64,000 bases of DNA from RPQJ01 sp963700045 (GTDB lineage Bacteria > Pseudomonadota > Gammaproteobacteria > Steroidobacterales > Steroidobacteraceae), in contig CAVOWK010000022.1 of assembly GCA_963700045.1 (NCBI GenBank), forward strand, positions 62,001 to 126,000, read 5' to 3'. The notes under the pieces were generated by a model. It saw nothing but the letters and a program-made list of their open reading frames with translations. It was not told the DNA's origin and ran no database searches. Positions 7,872-16,868 of the stretch are shown in pieces (the stretch's first letter is position 1; each line of letters starts with the position of its first letter). A program made the translations under genes and the position numbers.

Positions 7872-8785
7872 GACGCGGTCGCGGAAGCCGCGGCGACGTA
7901 GCTGATCGGCGCGTCCTGCAGCGTCTCGAACGTCACTTCTTCCCACGCGCTCGCATCCGCAATCAGCGTGCGCAACAGGCGGTTGTTGAGCCCGTGGCCC
8001 GACTTGAAGCCGCTGAACTCGCCGATCAGGCTGTGGCCGAGCAGGTAGAGATCGCCGATCGCGTCGAGGATCTTGTGCTTCACGAACTCGTCTTCGTAGC
8101 GCAGGCCGTCCTCGTTCAGCACCCGGTAATCGTCGAGCACGATCGCGTTGTCGAGGTTGCCGCCGAGGGCCAGGTTCTGCGCGCGCATGTATTCCAGGTC
8201 GCGCATGAAGCCGAACGTGCGGGCACGGCTGACCTCGCGCAGGAACGTGGTCGTCGAGAAGTCCATCGAGGCAACCTGTGACCGGCGCTTGAACACCGGA
8301 TGGTCGAACTCGATTTCAAAATTAACTTTAAAGCCGTCGTAGGGATCGAACCGCGCCCACTTGTCGCCGTCCTCGACCTTGACGCTCTTCTTGATGCGGA
8401 CGAAGCGCTTCGCGGCGTTCTGTTCCTCGATTCCCGCCGACTGCAGCAGGAAGACGAACGGCCCCGCGCTGCCATCCATGATCGGCACTTCGCTGGCGCT
8501 CAATTCGACGACGAGGTTGTCGATGCCGAGGCCCGCAAGCGCGGACATGAGGTGCTCGACGGTCGAGACCGTGCCGTCGTCCGCCGTGAGGCTGGTGCCG
8601 AGCGTGGTCTGGCTGACGTTGCCGGCCTTGGCCGGGATGTCGATGAGCTGGTCGAGGTCGGTGCGACGGAAGACGATGCCCGAATTGGCCGGGGCCGGAC
8701 GCAGGACCATCAGCACTTTCTTGCCGGTGTGCAGGCCTACGCCCGTGGCGCGGATCGAGTTCTTGAGCGTGCGTTGCTTCAGCAT
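7868..8785 (-). CDS. lpxC: UDP-3-O-acyl-N-acetylglucosamine deacetylase
   Basis: A 305-residue zinc deacetylase for the committed step of lipid A synthesis in the cytoplasm. The S-T-V-E-H-L-M-S-A-L motif (zinc histidine) is near residue 78. H-K-I-L-D-A-I-G-D-L, with the second zinc histidine and aspartate, is near 237-246, and G-H-S-L-I-G near 263. Length is standard. The N-terminus M-L-K-Q-R-T-L-K-N is typical. In most gammaproteobacteria lpxC follows ftsZ directly. Here nine kilobases of acyl-CoA genes lie between them, and the same-strand phosphotransferase gene ends 80 bases upstream. Confidence 0.97.
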   Translation of the reverse strand: MLKQRTLKNSIRATGVGLHTGKKVLMVLRPAPANSGIVFRRTDLDQLIDIPAKAGNVSQTTLGTSLTADDGTVSTVEHLMSALAGLGIDNLVVELSASEVPIMDGSAGPFVFLLQSAGIEEQNAAKRFVRIKKSVKVEDGDKWARFDPYDGFKVNFEIEFDHPVFKRRSQVASMDFSTTTFLREVSRARTFGFMRDLEYMRAQNLALGGNLDNAIVLDDYRVLNEDGLRYEDEFVKHKILDAIGDLYLLGHSLIGEFSGFKSGHGLNNRLLRTLIADASAWEEVTFETLQDAPISYVAAASATAS

Positions 8786-8816
8786 TAAGGCGATTTGACC
8801 CCGAACTTAGCCGCGT

Positions 8817-8822
8817 ACTTTA
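8817..8822 (-). promoter_or_regulatory. Possible -10 element of lpxC
   Basis: In the relatively AT-rich gap between the phosphotransferase stop and lpxC, the minus strand reads TAAAGT about 32 bases before the lpxC start. A recognisable -35 is missing; TTAGGG lies 18 bases further up. This could give lpxC its own promoter independent of the upstream catabolic genes. The evidence is weak. Confidence 0.3.
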
Positions 8823-8865
8823 CCACAGGCGACAGAAGAACCCTAAGCCCCTGTTTCTCATGGAC

Positions 8866-9954
8866 TTATGAGGACGCTGCGCGCTGTGCCTGGGTCCAGG
8901 CCAGGTCCGCGATCGAGTCGGTGAAGGTCGCGTACTCGCGAGCCCGGGCGCTGACGGCCGTTCCCCGCACCACCCGGCTGCGGATGCCGTGGAAGATGCC
9001 GGCCAGCCGGAACATGCCGAAGGCCAGGTAGAACTCGAGGTCGCGAGGATCCAGCCGGAAGCCGGTGACTTGTTCGTAGTGCGCGACGTATTCCGCTTCG
9101 GTCGGCAGACCGAGCGCCGCCGCGTCCCGGCCGCCGAGCATCGGGGTCGACAGCGACGGCAGGCGGTAGGCCATCAGGTGGTAGGCAAAATCGGCGAGCG
9201 GATCTCCGAGCGAGGACAGCTCCCAGTCCAGGATCGCGACGACCCGCGGTTCGGTCGGGTGGAACACCGCGTTGTCCGACCGGTAGTCGCCGTGCACGAC
9301 CGCGGCAGGCGGTTCCTGCGCCGGCATGTTGCGAGGCAGCCAGTCGATGACACGCTCCATGGAGTCGATGCGGCCACCGGCGGTGTCCTCCAGGTACTGC
9401 TTCGAGAATCGCGCGATCTGGCGGCTCAAGTAACCCGTGGGCTTGCCATAGTCGGCGAGGTTCGCGGCTTCAGGCCGGACCCGGTGCAGGCGGGCCAACG
9501 CGTCACAAAGCGCCAGCGAGTGTTCCCGTCGGCGTTCTTTCGCCACGTCCGGAAACGAGGGGTCCCAGAAGATGCGTCCGGCCACGTGATCCATCACGTA
9601 GAACCAGGTGCCGACCACCGACTCGTCGGTGCACAGCACGTAAGTGCGCGGCACGGGCACGTCGGTGTGCTGGCCGAGCGCGCTGATGACTTTGTATTCG
9701 CGATCGACCGCGTGGGCCGAGGCCAGCAACTGGCCCGGTGGCTTGCGACGCAGCACGTACTGCCGCGACGGCGTCGTCAGCAGGTACGTCGGATTCGACT
9801 GCCCGCCCTTGAACTGCCGGATCGACAGCGGCCCCGCGAACCCCGCCACGTGCGCCTCGAGGTACTGCTGCAGGCGATCGCGGTCGATTTCCAGGCCGGG
9901 ACGCATCCCGGTCGTCGCGGCCTCGATCGTCGAGACGGTCGTCGTTCCGGTCAT
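8866..9954 (-). CDS. Aminoglycoside phosphotransferase-fold kinase (ACAD10/11 N-terminal type)
   Basis: A 362-residue protein of the APH/choline-kinase fold. Visible motifs are the Q-F-K-G-G-Q-S-N-P-T-Y lip near residue 50, the catalytic loop V-V-H-G-D-Y-R-S-D-N, and the metal aspartate in I-L-D-W-E-L-S-S-L-G-D-P. This subgroup resembles the kinase domain fused to acyl-CoA dehydrogenases in ACAD10/11, thought to phosphorylate hydroxyacyl-CoA. That role is inference from the family and from the surrounding beta-oxidation genes. Drug resistance is not indicated. The start is ATG at 9954; frames further upstream overlap the next gene. Confidence 0.82.
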   Translation of the reverse strand: MTGTTTVSTIEAATTGMRPGLEIDRDRLQQYLEAHVAGFAGPLSIRQFKGGQSNPTYLLTTPSRQYVLRRKPPGQLLASAHAVDREYKVISALGQHTDVPVPRTYVLCTDESVVGTWFYVMDHVAGRIFWDPSFPDVAKERRREHSLALCDALARLHRVRPEAANLADYGKPTGYLSRQIARFSKQYLEDTAGGRIDSMERVIDWLPRNMPAQEPPAAVVHGDYRSDNAVFHPTEPRVVAILDWELSSLGDPLADFAYHLMAYRLPSLSTPMLGGRDAAALGLPTEAEYVAHYEQVTGFRLDPRDLEFYLAFGMFRLAGIFHGIRSRVVRGTAVSARAREYATFTDSIADLAWTQAQRAASS

Positions 9955-9982
9955 GCGCTCACCCCGCGACCGCTGCCGGTCA

Positions 9983-10759
9983 TCACCTGCCCGTGAATTT
10001 CGGCGCGCGCTTCTCGCGGAACGCGGCGACGCCTTCGGCGAAATCCTGGCTGTCGATGCACGGCGCCTGCAACCTGGCTTCGGCACGGATCGTCTGTTCG
10101 TAACCCATGTCGGGTGCGCTGCGCAGCAGCTGCTTCATGTAGCCGAGCGCGATCGGCGCTGCGTCGCACAGCTGTTCGGCCCACGCGACGGCGTCGGCGA
10201 CGACCCGGTCGTCGGGCACGACCCGATTGACCAGGTTCCACTCCAGGCATCGGGCAGCAGGCACGCGGTCGCCCGTCATCGCGAGCTCGAACGCGCGACG
10301 ATGACCGATGCGGCTGGTCAGCAGCCAGGTGAGACCGCCGTCCGGCACCAGGCCGATCTTCGCGAACGGCACCTGGAAGAAGGCGCTCTCGCCCATCACG
10401 ACCAGGTCGCAGACGAGCGCGAACGAGCCGCCAATGCCGGTCGCAAAACCGTTCACGGCCGCGATCACGGGCTTCGGCATGGTCGCGATCGAACGCAGCG
10501 CCGCGCCGTACTCCTCGTTGAGCTGCCGCTCGACTTCGGTGCCCGACGTCATCGGCTCGGCCTTGAGGTCCGCACCCGCGCTGAAACCACGGCCTGCGCC
10601 CGTCAGCACGACGGCGCGCACGGACTCGTCAGCCGCCACTGCCTGCAATTCTTTCTTCAACGCATTGCGCAGCCCCGTCGTGAAGCCGTTCAGCGCTTCG
10701 GGCCTGTTCAGCGTGACGATCGCGACGCGACCGCGGCGTTCAACCAGCACTTCACTCAT
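9983..10759 (-). CDS. Crotonase-fold acyl-CoA isomerase, PaaG-like
   Basis: A 258-residue crotonase-superfamily protein acting on acyl-CoA. The CoA-binding and oxyanion segments G-R-G-F-S-A-G-A-D-L (about 57-65) and N-G-F-A-T-G-I-G-G (about 103-111) are intact. Both catalytic glutamates of enoyl-CoA hydratase are absent: Ser112 and Phe132 stand in their places. Asp140 in L-V-P-D-G-G-L-T-W-L-L matches the single acid of PaaG-type isomerases. A double-bond or epoxide isomerase is therefore more likely than a hydratase. It sits 15 bases after the FadB/FadJ-like gene, probably in one operon. Confidence 0.85.
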   Translation of the reverse strand: MSEVLVERRGRVAIVTLNRPEALNGFTTGLRNALKKELQAVAADESVRAVVLTGAGRGFSAGADLKAEPMTSGTEVERQLNEEYGAALRSIATMPKPVIAAVNGFATGIGGSFALVCDLVVMGESAFFQVPFAKIGLVPDGGLTWLLTSRIGHRRAFELAMTGDRVPAARCLEWNLVNRVVPDDRVVADAVAWAEQLCDAAPIALGYMKQLLRSAPDMGYEQTIRAEARLQAPCIDSQDFAEGVAAFREKRAPKFTGR

Positions 10760-10774
10760 GGCGACTCGATCTCC

Positions 10775-12949
10775 TCACGAAGCCTTGGCTGCGGACCTGG
10801 CCGCGCCGTCGTAGTACGTCTCGCCCGACTGCGCGCGTGCCAGCAGGCCCTTGGTCGGCTTGAAGCGTGCGCCGTACAGCCTGGCCAGGCGCTTGCACTC
10901 TGCCACGAATTTCGCCGGCCCGATCGTATCGATGTACGAGAGCGTGCCGCCGGTGTAGGCCGGGAAACCCCAGCCGAGGATCGAGCCGAGGTCGGCTTCG
11001 TGCACGCTGCGCAGCACGCCTTCCTCGAAGCAACGCGCCGTCTCGAGCGCCTGGATGTACAGCAGGCGCGTCTTGAGCTCGTCGACGCCTGGCTGTTGCG
11101 CGAGTCGCGGATACTCGTGCGCAAGCCCGGGCCAGAGCACCTTCTTGCCGCCTTCGGGGTAGTCATAGAAACCCGCGCCGCTCTTGCGGCCGAGGCGCTT
11201 GAGGTCTTCGACGAAGTGCTTCACGACCGGCCAGCTGACCGGCTCCTGGTACCTGGCGCCGAGGTCCTCGCGTGACTGCGACATCACCTTGTAGGCGAGT
11301 TCGAGGCTCACTTCGTCGCTGACGGCCAGCGGGCCGACCGGCATGCCGGCAAGCTTGCCCGCGCTTTCGATCAGCTGCGGATCGATGCCTTCGGACAGCA
11401 TCTTCGCGCCTTCAGCGGTGTACGTGCCGAAGCAGCGGCTGGTGTAGAAGCCGCGGCTGTCGTTGACCACGATCGGCGTCTTTTTCAGCTGGCCAACGTA
11501 GTCGAGCGCGCGCGCGATCGCTTCATCGCCCGTCTGCTTGCCGACGATGATCTCGACCAGCGGCATCTTCTCGACCGGCGAGAAGAAGTGAATGCCGATG
11601 AAGCTCTGCGGCCGCTTCGACGCCTTGGCGAGGCCGGTGATCGGCAGCGTCGAGGTGTTGCTGGCGAACACGGCGGTCTTCGGGATGACGGCCTCGGCCT
11701 TCGCCGTGACGTCGGCCTTGATGCCGCGATGCTCGAACACCGCCTCGATCACCAGGTCGGCGCCCTCGAGCGACGCGTAGTCGACTGTCGGCTTGATGCG
11801 TGCGAGCACGGCCTCGGCCTGCTCCCGGGTGCGACGGCCTTTCTCGACGTCCTTCGCCAGCAGCTTCGCGGAGTAGGCCTTGCCCTTCTCCGCCTGCTCG
11901 GCCGTCGAGTCGATCAGGATCACTTCCATGCCCTGCATTGCGGAAACGTAGGCTACACCTGCTCCCATCATGCCGGCGCCGAGGACGCCGAGCTTCGTCA
12001 CCTTCGACTTCGGCACGTCCGCCGGGCGCACCGAGAGCTTGTCGGCGTTGCCCTTGTTCACGAACATCGTGCGGATCAGGTTGCGCGCGACCGGTCCGGT
12101 CACGAGCGTCGCAAAATACTTGGACTCGACTTCGAGGCCCTTCTCGATCGGCAGCAGCGTGCCTTCATAGACGCACGACAGGATCGCCGCCGGCGCCGGA
12201 TAGTTGTGCAGCGTCTTCTTCGCGACGAGCGCGGTGGCGCCCATGAATGTCTGCGTCGTACCGGCGCTGGCAAACGCCACGCCACCCGGCACGCGATAGC
12301 CCTTCTGGTCCCACGGCTGCACCGTCACCGGCGAACCCATGAGCCAGCGCTTCGCGGCGGCAATCAACTCACCCGCCGGCACGACCTCGTGCACCAGGCC
12401 GAGCTTCTTCGCTTCGGCAGCCGGGATATTGCCGCCTTCGAGCAGGTACGGCAGCGACTGCGTCACGCCGATCAGGCGCGGCATGCGCTGCGTGCCGCCG
12501 CCGCCCGGCAGCAGGCCGACTTTCACTTCCGGCAGGCCGACGAACGCCTTCGGGTCATCCGCGATCACGCGGTAATGGCACGCGAGGCACACTTCGAAGC
12601 CGCCGCCGAGCGCCAGGCCGTTGATGGCCGCAACGAACGGCTTGCCGCAGGTTTCGATCCGGCGCAGCAGGCGACCGAGGCCGGTGAAGTTCTCATACAC
12701 CTGCACCGGCGTGAGCTGCGGGCCGAAGCTGCGCAGGAATTCAGTGAGGTCGTAGCCGGCGAGGAAACTCGGCTTGCCCGACGTGATGATCGCGCCGCGG
12801 ATGGCCGCGTCTGCGACGACTTGATCGACGATTGCGGCGAGTTCCTGCTCGACGTCGGGGCCCAGCACGTTCATCGAACGTCCCGGGCTGTCCATCGTGA
12901 TCAGGGCGATGCCGTCGGCGTCGACGGCCAGGTTGAAGTGCTTAGGCAT
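10775..12949 (-). CDS. Bifunctional enoyl-CoA hydratase / 3-hydroxyacyl-CoA dehydrogenase (FadB/FadJ-like)
   Basis: A 724-residue fatty-acid oxidation protein. The N-terminal crotonase domain (about 1-190) keeps both glutamates, E119 in G-G-F-E-V and E141 in L-P-E-V. The NAD-binding fold starts with G-V-L-G-A-G-M-M-G-A-G at 321-331. The dehydrogenase catalytic histidine is in F-I-G-I-H-F-F-S-P-V, and a C-terminal 3HCDH domain follows. It hydrates trans-2-enoyl-CoA and oxidises the L-3-hydroxy product. The start is ATG at 12949. The thiolase gene lies 27 bases upstream, so the two may act in sequence on the same chain. Confidence 0.93.
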   Translation of the reverse strand: MPKHFNLAVDADGIALITMDSPGRSMNVLGPDVEQELAAIVDQVVADAAIRGAIITSGKPSFLAGYDLTEFLRSFGPQLTPVQVYENFTGLGRLLRRIETCGKPFVAAINGLALGGGFEVCLACHYRVIADDPKAFVGLPEVKVGLLPGGGGTQRMPRLIGVTQSLPYLLEGGNIPAAEAKKLGLVHEVVPAGELIAAAKRWLMGSPVTVQPWDQKGYRVPGGVAFASAGTTQTFMGATALVAKKTLHNYPAPAAILSCVYEGTLLPIEKGLEVESKYFATLVTGPVARNLIRTMFVNKGNADKLSVRPADVPKSKVTKLGVLGAGMMGAGVAYVSAMQGMEVILIDSTAEQAEKGKAYSAKLLAKDVEKGRRTREQAEAVLARIKPTVDYASLEGADLVIEAVFEHRGIKADVTAKAEAVIPKTAVFASNTSTLPITGLAKASKRPQSFIGIHFFSPVEKMPLVEIIVGKQTGDEAIARALDYVGQLKKTPIVVNDSRGFYTSRCFGTYTAEGAKMLSEGIDPQLIESAGKLAGMPVGPLAVSDEVSLELAYKVMSQSREDLGARYQEPVSWPVVKHFVEDLKRLGRKSGAGFYDYPEGGKKVLWPGLAHEYPRLAQQPGVDELKTRLLYIQALETARCFEEGVLRSVHEADLGSILGWGFPAYTGGTLSYIDTIGPAKFVAECKRLARLYGARFKPTKGLLARAQSGETYYDGAARSAAKAS

Positions 12950-12976
12950 ACTGCTGGTTCCTGCTCGGTCGGCGCG

Positions 12977-14185
12977 TCAGACGCGCTCGATGATGGTGGC
13001 CGTGCCCATGCCCGCGCCCACGCAGAGCGTGATCAGCGCGGTGTTGAGATTACGGCGTTCGAGTTCGTCGAGGACGATCCCCGTGATGATCGCTCCGGTG
13101 GCCCCCAGCGGGTGACCCATGGCGATGGCACCGCCGTTCACGTTGACCTTGTCGTGCGGCACGTCCATCGCGCGCATGAAACGCAGCACGACGGAGGCGA
13201 ACGCCTCGTTGACTTCGAACAGGTCGATGTCCTTGACCGTCATGCCGGCGCGCTTGAGCAACTTCTGCGTCACCAGCGCGGGACCGGTCAGCATGATCGC
13301 GGGCTCGCTGCCGATCGACGTGAACGCACGGATGCGCGCGCGCGGCTTGAGGCCGGCCTTGCCACCGAAGCGCTTGCTGCCGACCAGCATGCCCGCGGCG
13401 CCGTCGACGATGCCGCTCGAATTGGCGGCCGTGTGCACGTGGTTGATAGAATCGACCTGCGGATACTTCATCTGCGCCACGGCATCGAAGCCCGCCTGCT
13501 CACCCATCGTCGCAAACGCGGGCTTCAGCGACGCCAGGCCTGCCAGCGTTGCATCCGGGCGCATGTGTTCGTCGCGGTCGAGCATGACGCGGCCGAGGAT
13601 GTCCCGGACCGGCAGGATCGACCTGCCGAAGCGACCTTCAGCCCAGGCGGCAGCGGCGCGACGCTGGCTTTCCACGGCGAACGCATCGACGTGCTCGCGC
13701 GTGTAGCCGTCGAGCGTCGCGATCAGGTCCGCGCCCACGCCCTGCGGCACGAAATACGTGTTGTAGGCGACGGCGGGGTCGGCCACCCAGGCGCCACCGT
13801 CCGCGCCGATCGGCACGCGCGACATCGACTCGACGCCGCCGGCCACGACGGCCTGCGACTGGCCGGACATCACCTGCGCGGCGGCATTGTTGATGGCCTC
13901 GAGGCCCGAGGCGCAGAAGCGGTTCAGCTGCTGGCCAGGCACGGATTCGGCGTAACCGGCCACGAGCGTGGCCACGCGCGCAATGTCGGCGCCCTGCTCG
14001 CCGATCGGCGAGACGCAGCCGAGCACGACGTCGTCCAGGAGGGCCGTATCGAGCTGGTTGCGTTCGCGCACGGCCTGCAGCGTCTGCGCGGCAAGTTGTA
14101 TCGGCGTGATGCTGTGGAGCGATCCGTCCGGCTTGCCACGACCCCGCGGGGTGCGGACGTGGTCGTAGATGAAGGCGTCGGCCAT
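12977..14185 (-). CDS. Acetyl-CoA C-acyltransferase (thiolase)
   Basis: A 402-residue thiolase, the last enzyme of a beta-oxidation round. The acyl-accepting cysteine is in N-R-F-C-A-S-G-L-E-A near residue 88, the catalytic histidine in G-G-A-I-A-M-G-H-P-L-G-A-T-G, and the second cysteine in L-C-V-G-A-G-M-G-T. The start is ATG at 14185 (M-A-D-A-F-I-Y), the usual N-terminus; upstream in-frame sequence is low-complexity. It belongs to the minus-strand run AMACR, thiolase, FadB/FadJ-like, isomerase and phosphotransferase. Chain-length preference cannot be read from the sequence. Confidence 0.93.
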   Translation of the reverse strand: MADAFIYDHVRTPRGRGKPDGSLHSITPIQLAAQTLQAVRERNQLDTALLDDVVLGCVSPIGEQGADIARVATLVAGYAESVPGQQLNRFCASGLEAINNAAAQVMSGQSQAVVAGGVESMSRVPIGADGGAWVADPAVAYNTYFVPQGVGADLIATLDGYTREHVDAFAVESQRRAAAAWAEGRFGRSILPVRDILGRVMLDRDEHMRPDATLAGLASLKPAFATMGEQAGFDAVAQMKYPQVDSINHVHTAANSSGIVDGAAGMLVGSKRFGGKAGLKPRARIRAFTSIGSEPAIMLTGPALVTQKLLKRAGMTVKDIDLFEVNEAFASVVLRFMRAMDVPHDKVNVNGGAIAMGHPLGATGAIITGIVLDELERRNLNTALITLCVGAGMGTATIIERV

Positions 14186-14333
14186 GCGTGTGACTCCGGT
14201 CGGGCCGCGCGGGCGATCACGCTCCGCGTGGCGGTTCTTTGAAACCTGCGAGATGGGGCGGGCCCTTGGCCCGGGCCCACCGACCATCATAAAGGACTGG
14301 TCGGCGGCCCGTCAGCATGGCCGCGTGCCGCGG

Positions 14334-15476
14334 CTAGGCCAGGCCGCCGGCCACGCGCAGCTGCTCGATTTCCGCTGCGGAGAACCCCGCTTCTGCCAGA
14401 ACCTCGCCACTGTCGGCGCCCGCACGATGCGGCGCCTGGACCGGTGCCGCCCCGGTACGACTGAACCGTGGCGCGGGTGCGTGCTGCTCGACTCCGTTCA
14501 CCGTGATGAAACTGCCGCGCGCCACGTTGTGGGGATGCTGCGCCGCCTCGCCGAGACTGAGTACAGGTGCGACGCATGCATCGGTGCCCTCGAAGATGGC
14601 GGCCCATTCGTCGCGCGTCTTCGTCCGCACCGCCGCCGCGATGGCGGCTTCCGCTTCCGGCCAGTGCCGGCGGCTAGCCGGGTATCCCGCCGCGAGGAAT
14701 TTCCTGTCGACGCCGAGCTTCTCGATCAGCAGCGCGTAGAACTGCGGCTCGATCGAGCCAAGGGCGAGGTACTTGCCATCGCTGGTCTCGAAGGTGCCGT
14801 AATAAGGTGCCGCGCCCGCGAGCATCAGTTGTCCGGTCTCGTCGCGGAACCCCGGGTCCGAGGCTCGGATCGAGAAGAAGATGCTGAGCAGGGCGATCGT
14901 GCCGTCGGTCATGGCGGCGTCGATCACCTGGCCCTTGCCCGAGCGCGAAGCCTCCAGCAGCGCCGCCAGCAGGCCGGACAGCAGCATCATGCCGCCGCCG
15001 CCAAAATCCGCGACGAGGTTCAGCGGCGGCACCGGCTTGCGACCGCGTTCGCCGATCAGGTGCAGCGCGCCGGTCAGCGCGAGGTAATTGATGTCGTGCC
15101 CCGCCGACTGTGCGAGCGGCCCGGACTGCCCCCAGCCCGTCATGCGCCCGTAGACGAGCTTTGGATTGCGCGCGAGACAGACATCCGGTCCCACGCCGAG
15201 GCGCTCGGCGACACCGGGCCGGAAGCCTTCGATCAGTGCATCCGCGCCGTCGATGAGCCGCAGCAACGCCGCGATTCCCGCGGGGCTTTTCAGGTTCAGC
15301 GCGATCGACTGCCGGTTGCGCAGCAGGGTGTCGACCGGATCGGGCTCCCCGGGTTGCGCCGAGGCACGGTCGACGCGGATGACCGTCGCACCCATGTCGG
15401 CCAGCATCATGGCGCAGAACGGCGCCGGGCCGAGTCCCGCAAGTTCGATGATCCGGATTCCCTGCAGCGGTCCCAT
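14334..15476 (-). CDS. Alpha-methylacyl-CoA racemase (CaiB/BaiF family)
   Basis: A 380-residue type III CoA-transferase-fold protein of the AMACR group. It inverts 2-methylacyl-CoA stereochemistry so that branched or sterol side chains can enter beta-oxidation. The racemase residues are in place: H127 in A-G-H-D-I-N-Y, D157 in A-D-F-G-G-G-G-M, and E243 in I-E-P-Q-F-Y. They correspond to H126, D156 and E241 of the Mycobacterium enzyme. The start is ATG at 15476 (M-G-P-L-Q-G-I-R). It heads the minus-strand catabolic run and is divergent from the plus-strand CoA-transferase gene across 183 bases. Confidence 0.92.
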   Translation of the reverse strand: MGPLQGIRIIELAGLGPAPFCAMMLADMGATVIRVDRASAQPGEPDPVDTLLRNRQSIALNLKSPAGIAALLRLIDGADALIEGFRPGVAERLGVGPDVCLARNPKLVYGRMTGWGQSGPLAQSAGHDINYLALTGALHLIGERGRKPVPPLNLVADFGGGGMMLLSGLLAALLEASRSGKGQVIDAAMTDGTIALLSIFFSIRASDPGFRDETGQLMLAGAAPYYGTFETSDGKYLALGSIEPQFYALLIEKLGVDRKFLAAGYPASRRHWPEAEAAIAAAVRTKTRDEWAAIFEGTDACVAPVLSLGEAAQHPHNVARGSFITVNGVEQHAPAPRFSRTGAAPVQAPHRAGADSGEVLAEAGFSAAEIEQLRVAGGLA

Positions 15477-15659
15477 GCGTTCCTGCCTCACGATGTGTCT
15501 CGGGCGACCGCCTTCCTACCATCGACGCGTCGGCGAGGGAAGCGGGGACTCGGCGATCCTGACGAAATACGGTCGATTCGCATCGGCTGATCCGCGTTGG
15601 ATCGACCGGTCGCGGCCACGTATCCTGCGCGGGCTTTCGCACACTGCCGGGTGAAATCG

Positions 15660-16868
15660 ATGCTGCCCCTGCTGCAAGGAATCCGCGTCCTCGACTTCAC
15701 GACGATCGTGCTCGGCCCCTATGCGACGCAGACGCTCGGCGATCTCGGGGCGGACGTCATCAAGATCGAACCGCTGCAGGGCGACCTCTTTCGCACGGTG
15801 CGCCCGGGTCGTTCGCGCTCCATGGGCGCAGGCTTCATCGGCTTCAACCGCAACAAGCGCTCGCTCGCGATCGACCTGAAGCGGCCGCAGTCGCGCGCGG
15901 TGCTGGCGCGACTGGTCAGCGGCGCAGATGCCGTCGTGCACAACATGCGGCCGAAAGCCGCCGAGCCGCTGGGTCTCGCCTACGAGCAGCTCGCACGCAT
16001 CAAGCCCGACCTGGTCTACGCGTTCGCAGCGGGCTACGACCAGAGCGGTCCGAACGCCAACGAGCCTGCATACGACGACATCGTCCAGGCGGCGGCAGGC
16101 GTTGCCGCGTTGAACGCGAATGCCCAGGGCGAACCGCGGTACCTCTCGACGATCCTCTGCGACAAGGTCGGTGGCCTGCATCTTGCGATCGCGGTGGCAA
16201 CGGGCCTCGCGCACCTTGCTCGCACGGGCAAGGGCTGCTGCATCGAAGCGCCCATGTTCGAAAGCACGGTCGCGTTCCTGCTGTCGGAACAGCTCGGCGG
16301 CGAAACGTTCATACCCGCGCTCGGGCCCACGGGCTACGACCGGCTGGCCGCACCCAATCGCAAGCCGTACCGCACGCAGGACGGCTTCATGGCGATCCTG
16401 CCGTACAACGGCACGCACTGGGCAGCGTTCTTCGAGATCATTGGACGCGCCGAACTCGCGCATTCGCCGCAGGTCCAGGACCCGGTGCTGCGCAGCCAGA
16501 GCGTGGATTCGCTGTACGCGATCATTGCCGAGGTGGCGCCGGCGCGGCCGACCGCCGAGTGGCTCGAATTGCTGCGTGCGGCCGACATTCCCTGTGCGCG
16601 CGTGAACTCGGTCGGTGAACTGTTGCAGGATCCGCACCTGGTCGCGACGGGATTCTTCCAGGAATACGAGCATCCGACCGAAGGACGCCTGCGTGCACCG
16701 CGTTCGCCGTTCCGCTGGCACCACGGGACCGAAACTGCGGACAGGCACGCACCGCGCCCCGGCGGCGACAGTCGCGCCGTGCTGACGGAGGCGGGATTCG
16801 AAGCCGGCGAAATCGACCGCCTCGTGGCGGACGGCGTCATCGGTGTCGATGACGCAGCGCAGGGCTGA
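15660..16868 (+). CDS. CaiB/BaiF family CoA-transferase
   Basis: A 402-residue family III CoA-transferase that moves CoA between carboxylic acids. It has the N-terminal L-D-F-T-T-I-V-L-G-P-Y-A-T-Q-T-L-G-D-L-G segment and the D-L-K-R-P-Q-S block. An aspartate pair D139/D140 in P-A-Y-D-D-I-V-Q-A aligns with the catalytic aspartate. The AMACR His/Asp/Glu set is absent, so this paralogue is probably a true transferase. ATG at 15660 is preferred; GTG at 15651 is in frame. It is the only plus-strand gene of the catabolic block. Its stop directly abuts the stop of the convergent TIGR03084 gene. Confidence 0.88.
   Translation: MLPLLQGIRVLDFTTIVLGPYATQTLGDLGADVIKIEPLQGDLFRTVRPGRSRSMGAGFIGFNRNKRSLAIDLKRPQSRAVLARLVSGADAVVHNMRPKAAEPLGLAYEQLARIKPDLVYAFAAGYDQSGPNANEPAYDDIVQAAAGVAALNANAQGEPRYLSTILCDKVGGLHLAIAVATGLAHLARTGKGCCIEAPMFESTVAFLLSEQLGGETFIPALGPTGYDRLAAPNRKPYRTQDGFMAILPYNGTHWAAFFEIIGRAELAHSPQVQDPVLRSQSVDSLYAIIAEVAPARPTAEWLELLRAADIPCARVNSVGELLQDPHLVATGFFQEYEHPTEGRLRAPRSPFRWHHGTETADRHAPRPGGDSRAVLTEAGFEAGEIDRLVADGVIGVDDAAQG

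Noticed and set aside
8866..9954. Aminoglycoside resistance kinase
   Set aside because: The motifs fit the ACAD10/11-type kinase group and all neighbours are acyl-CoA genes.
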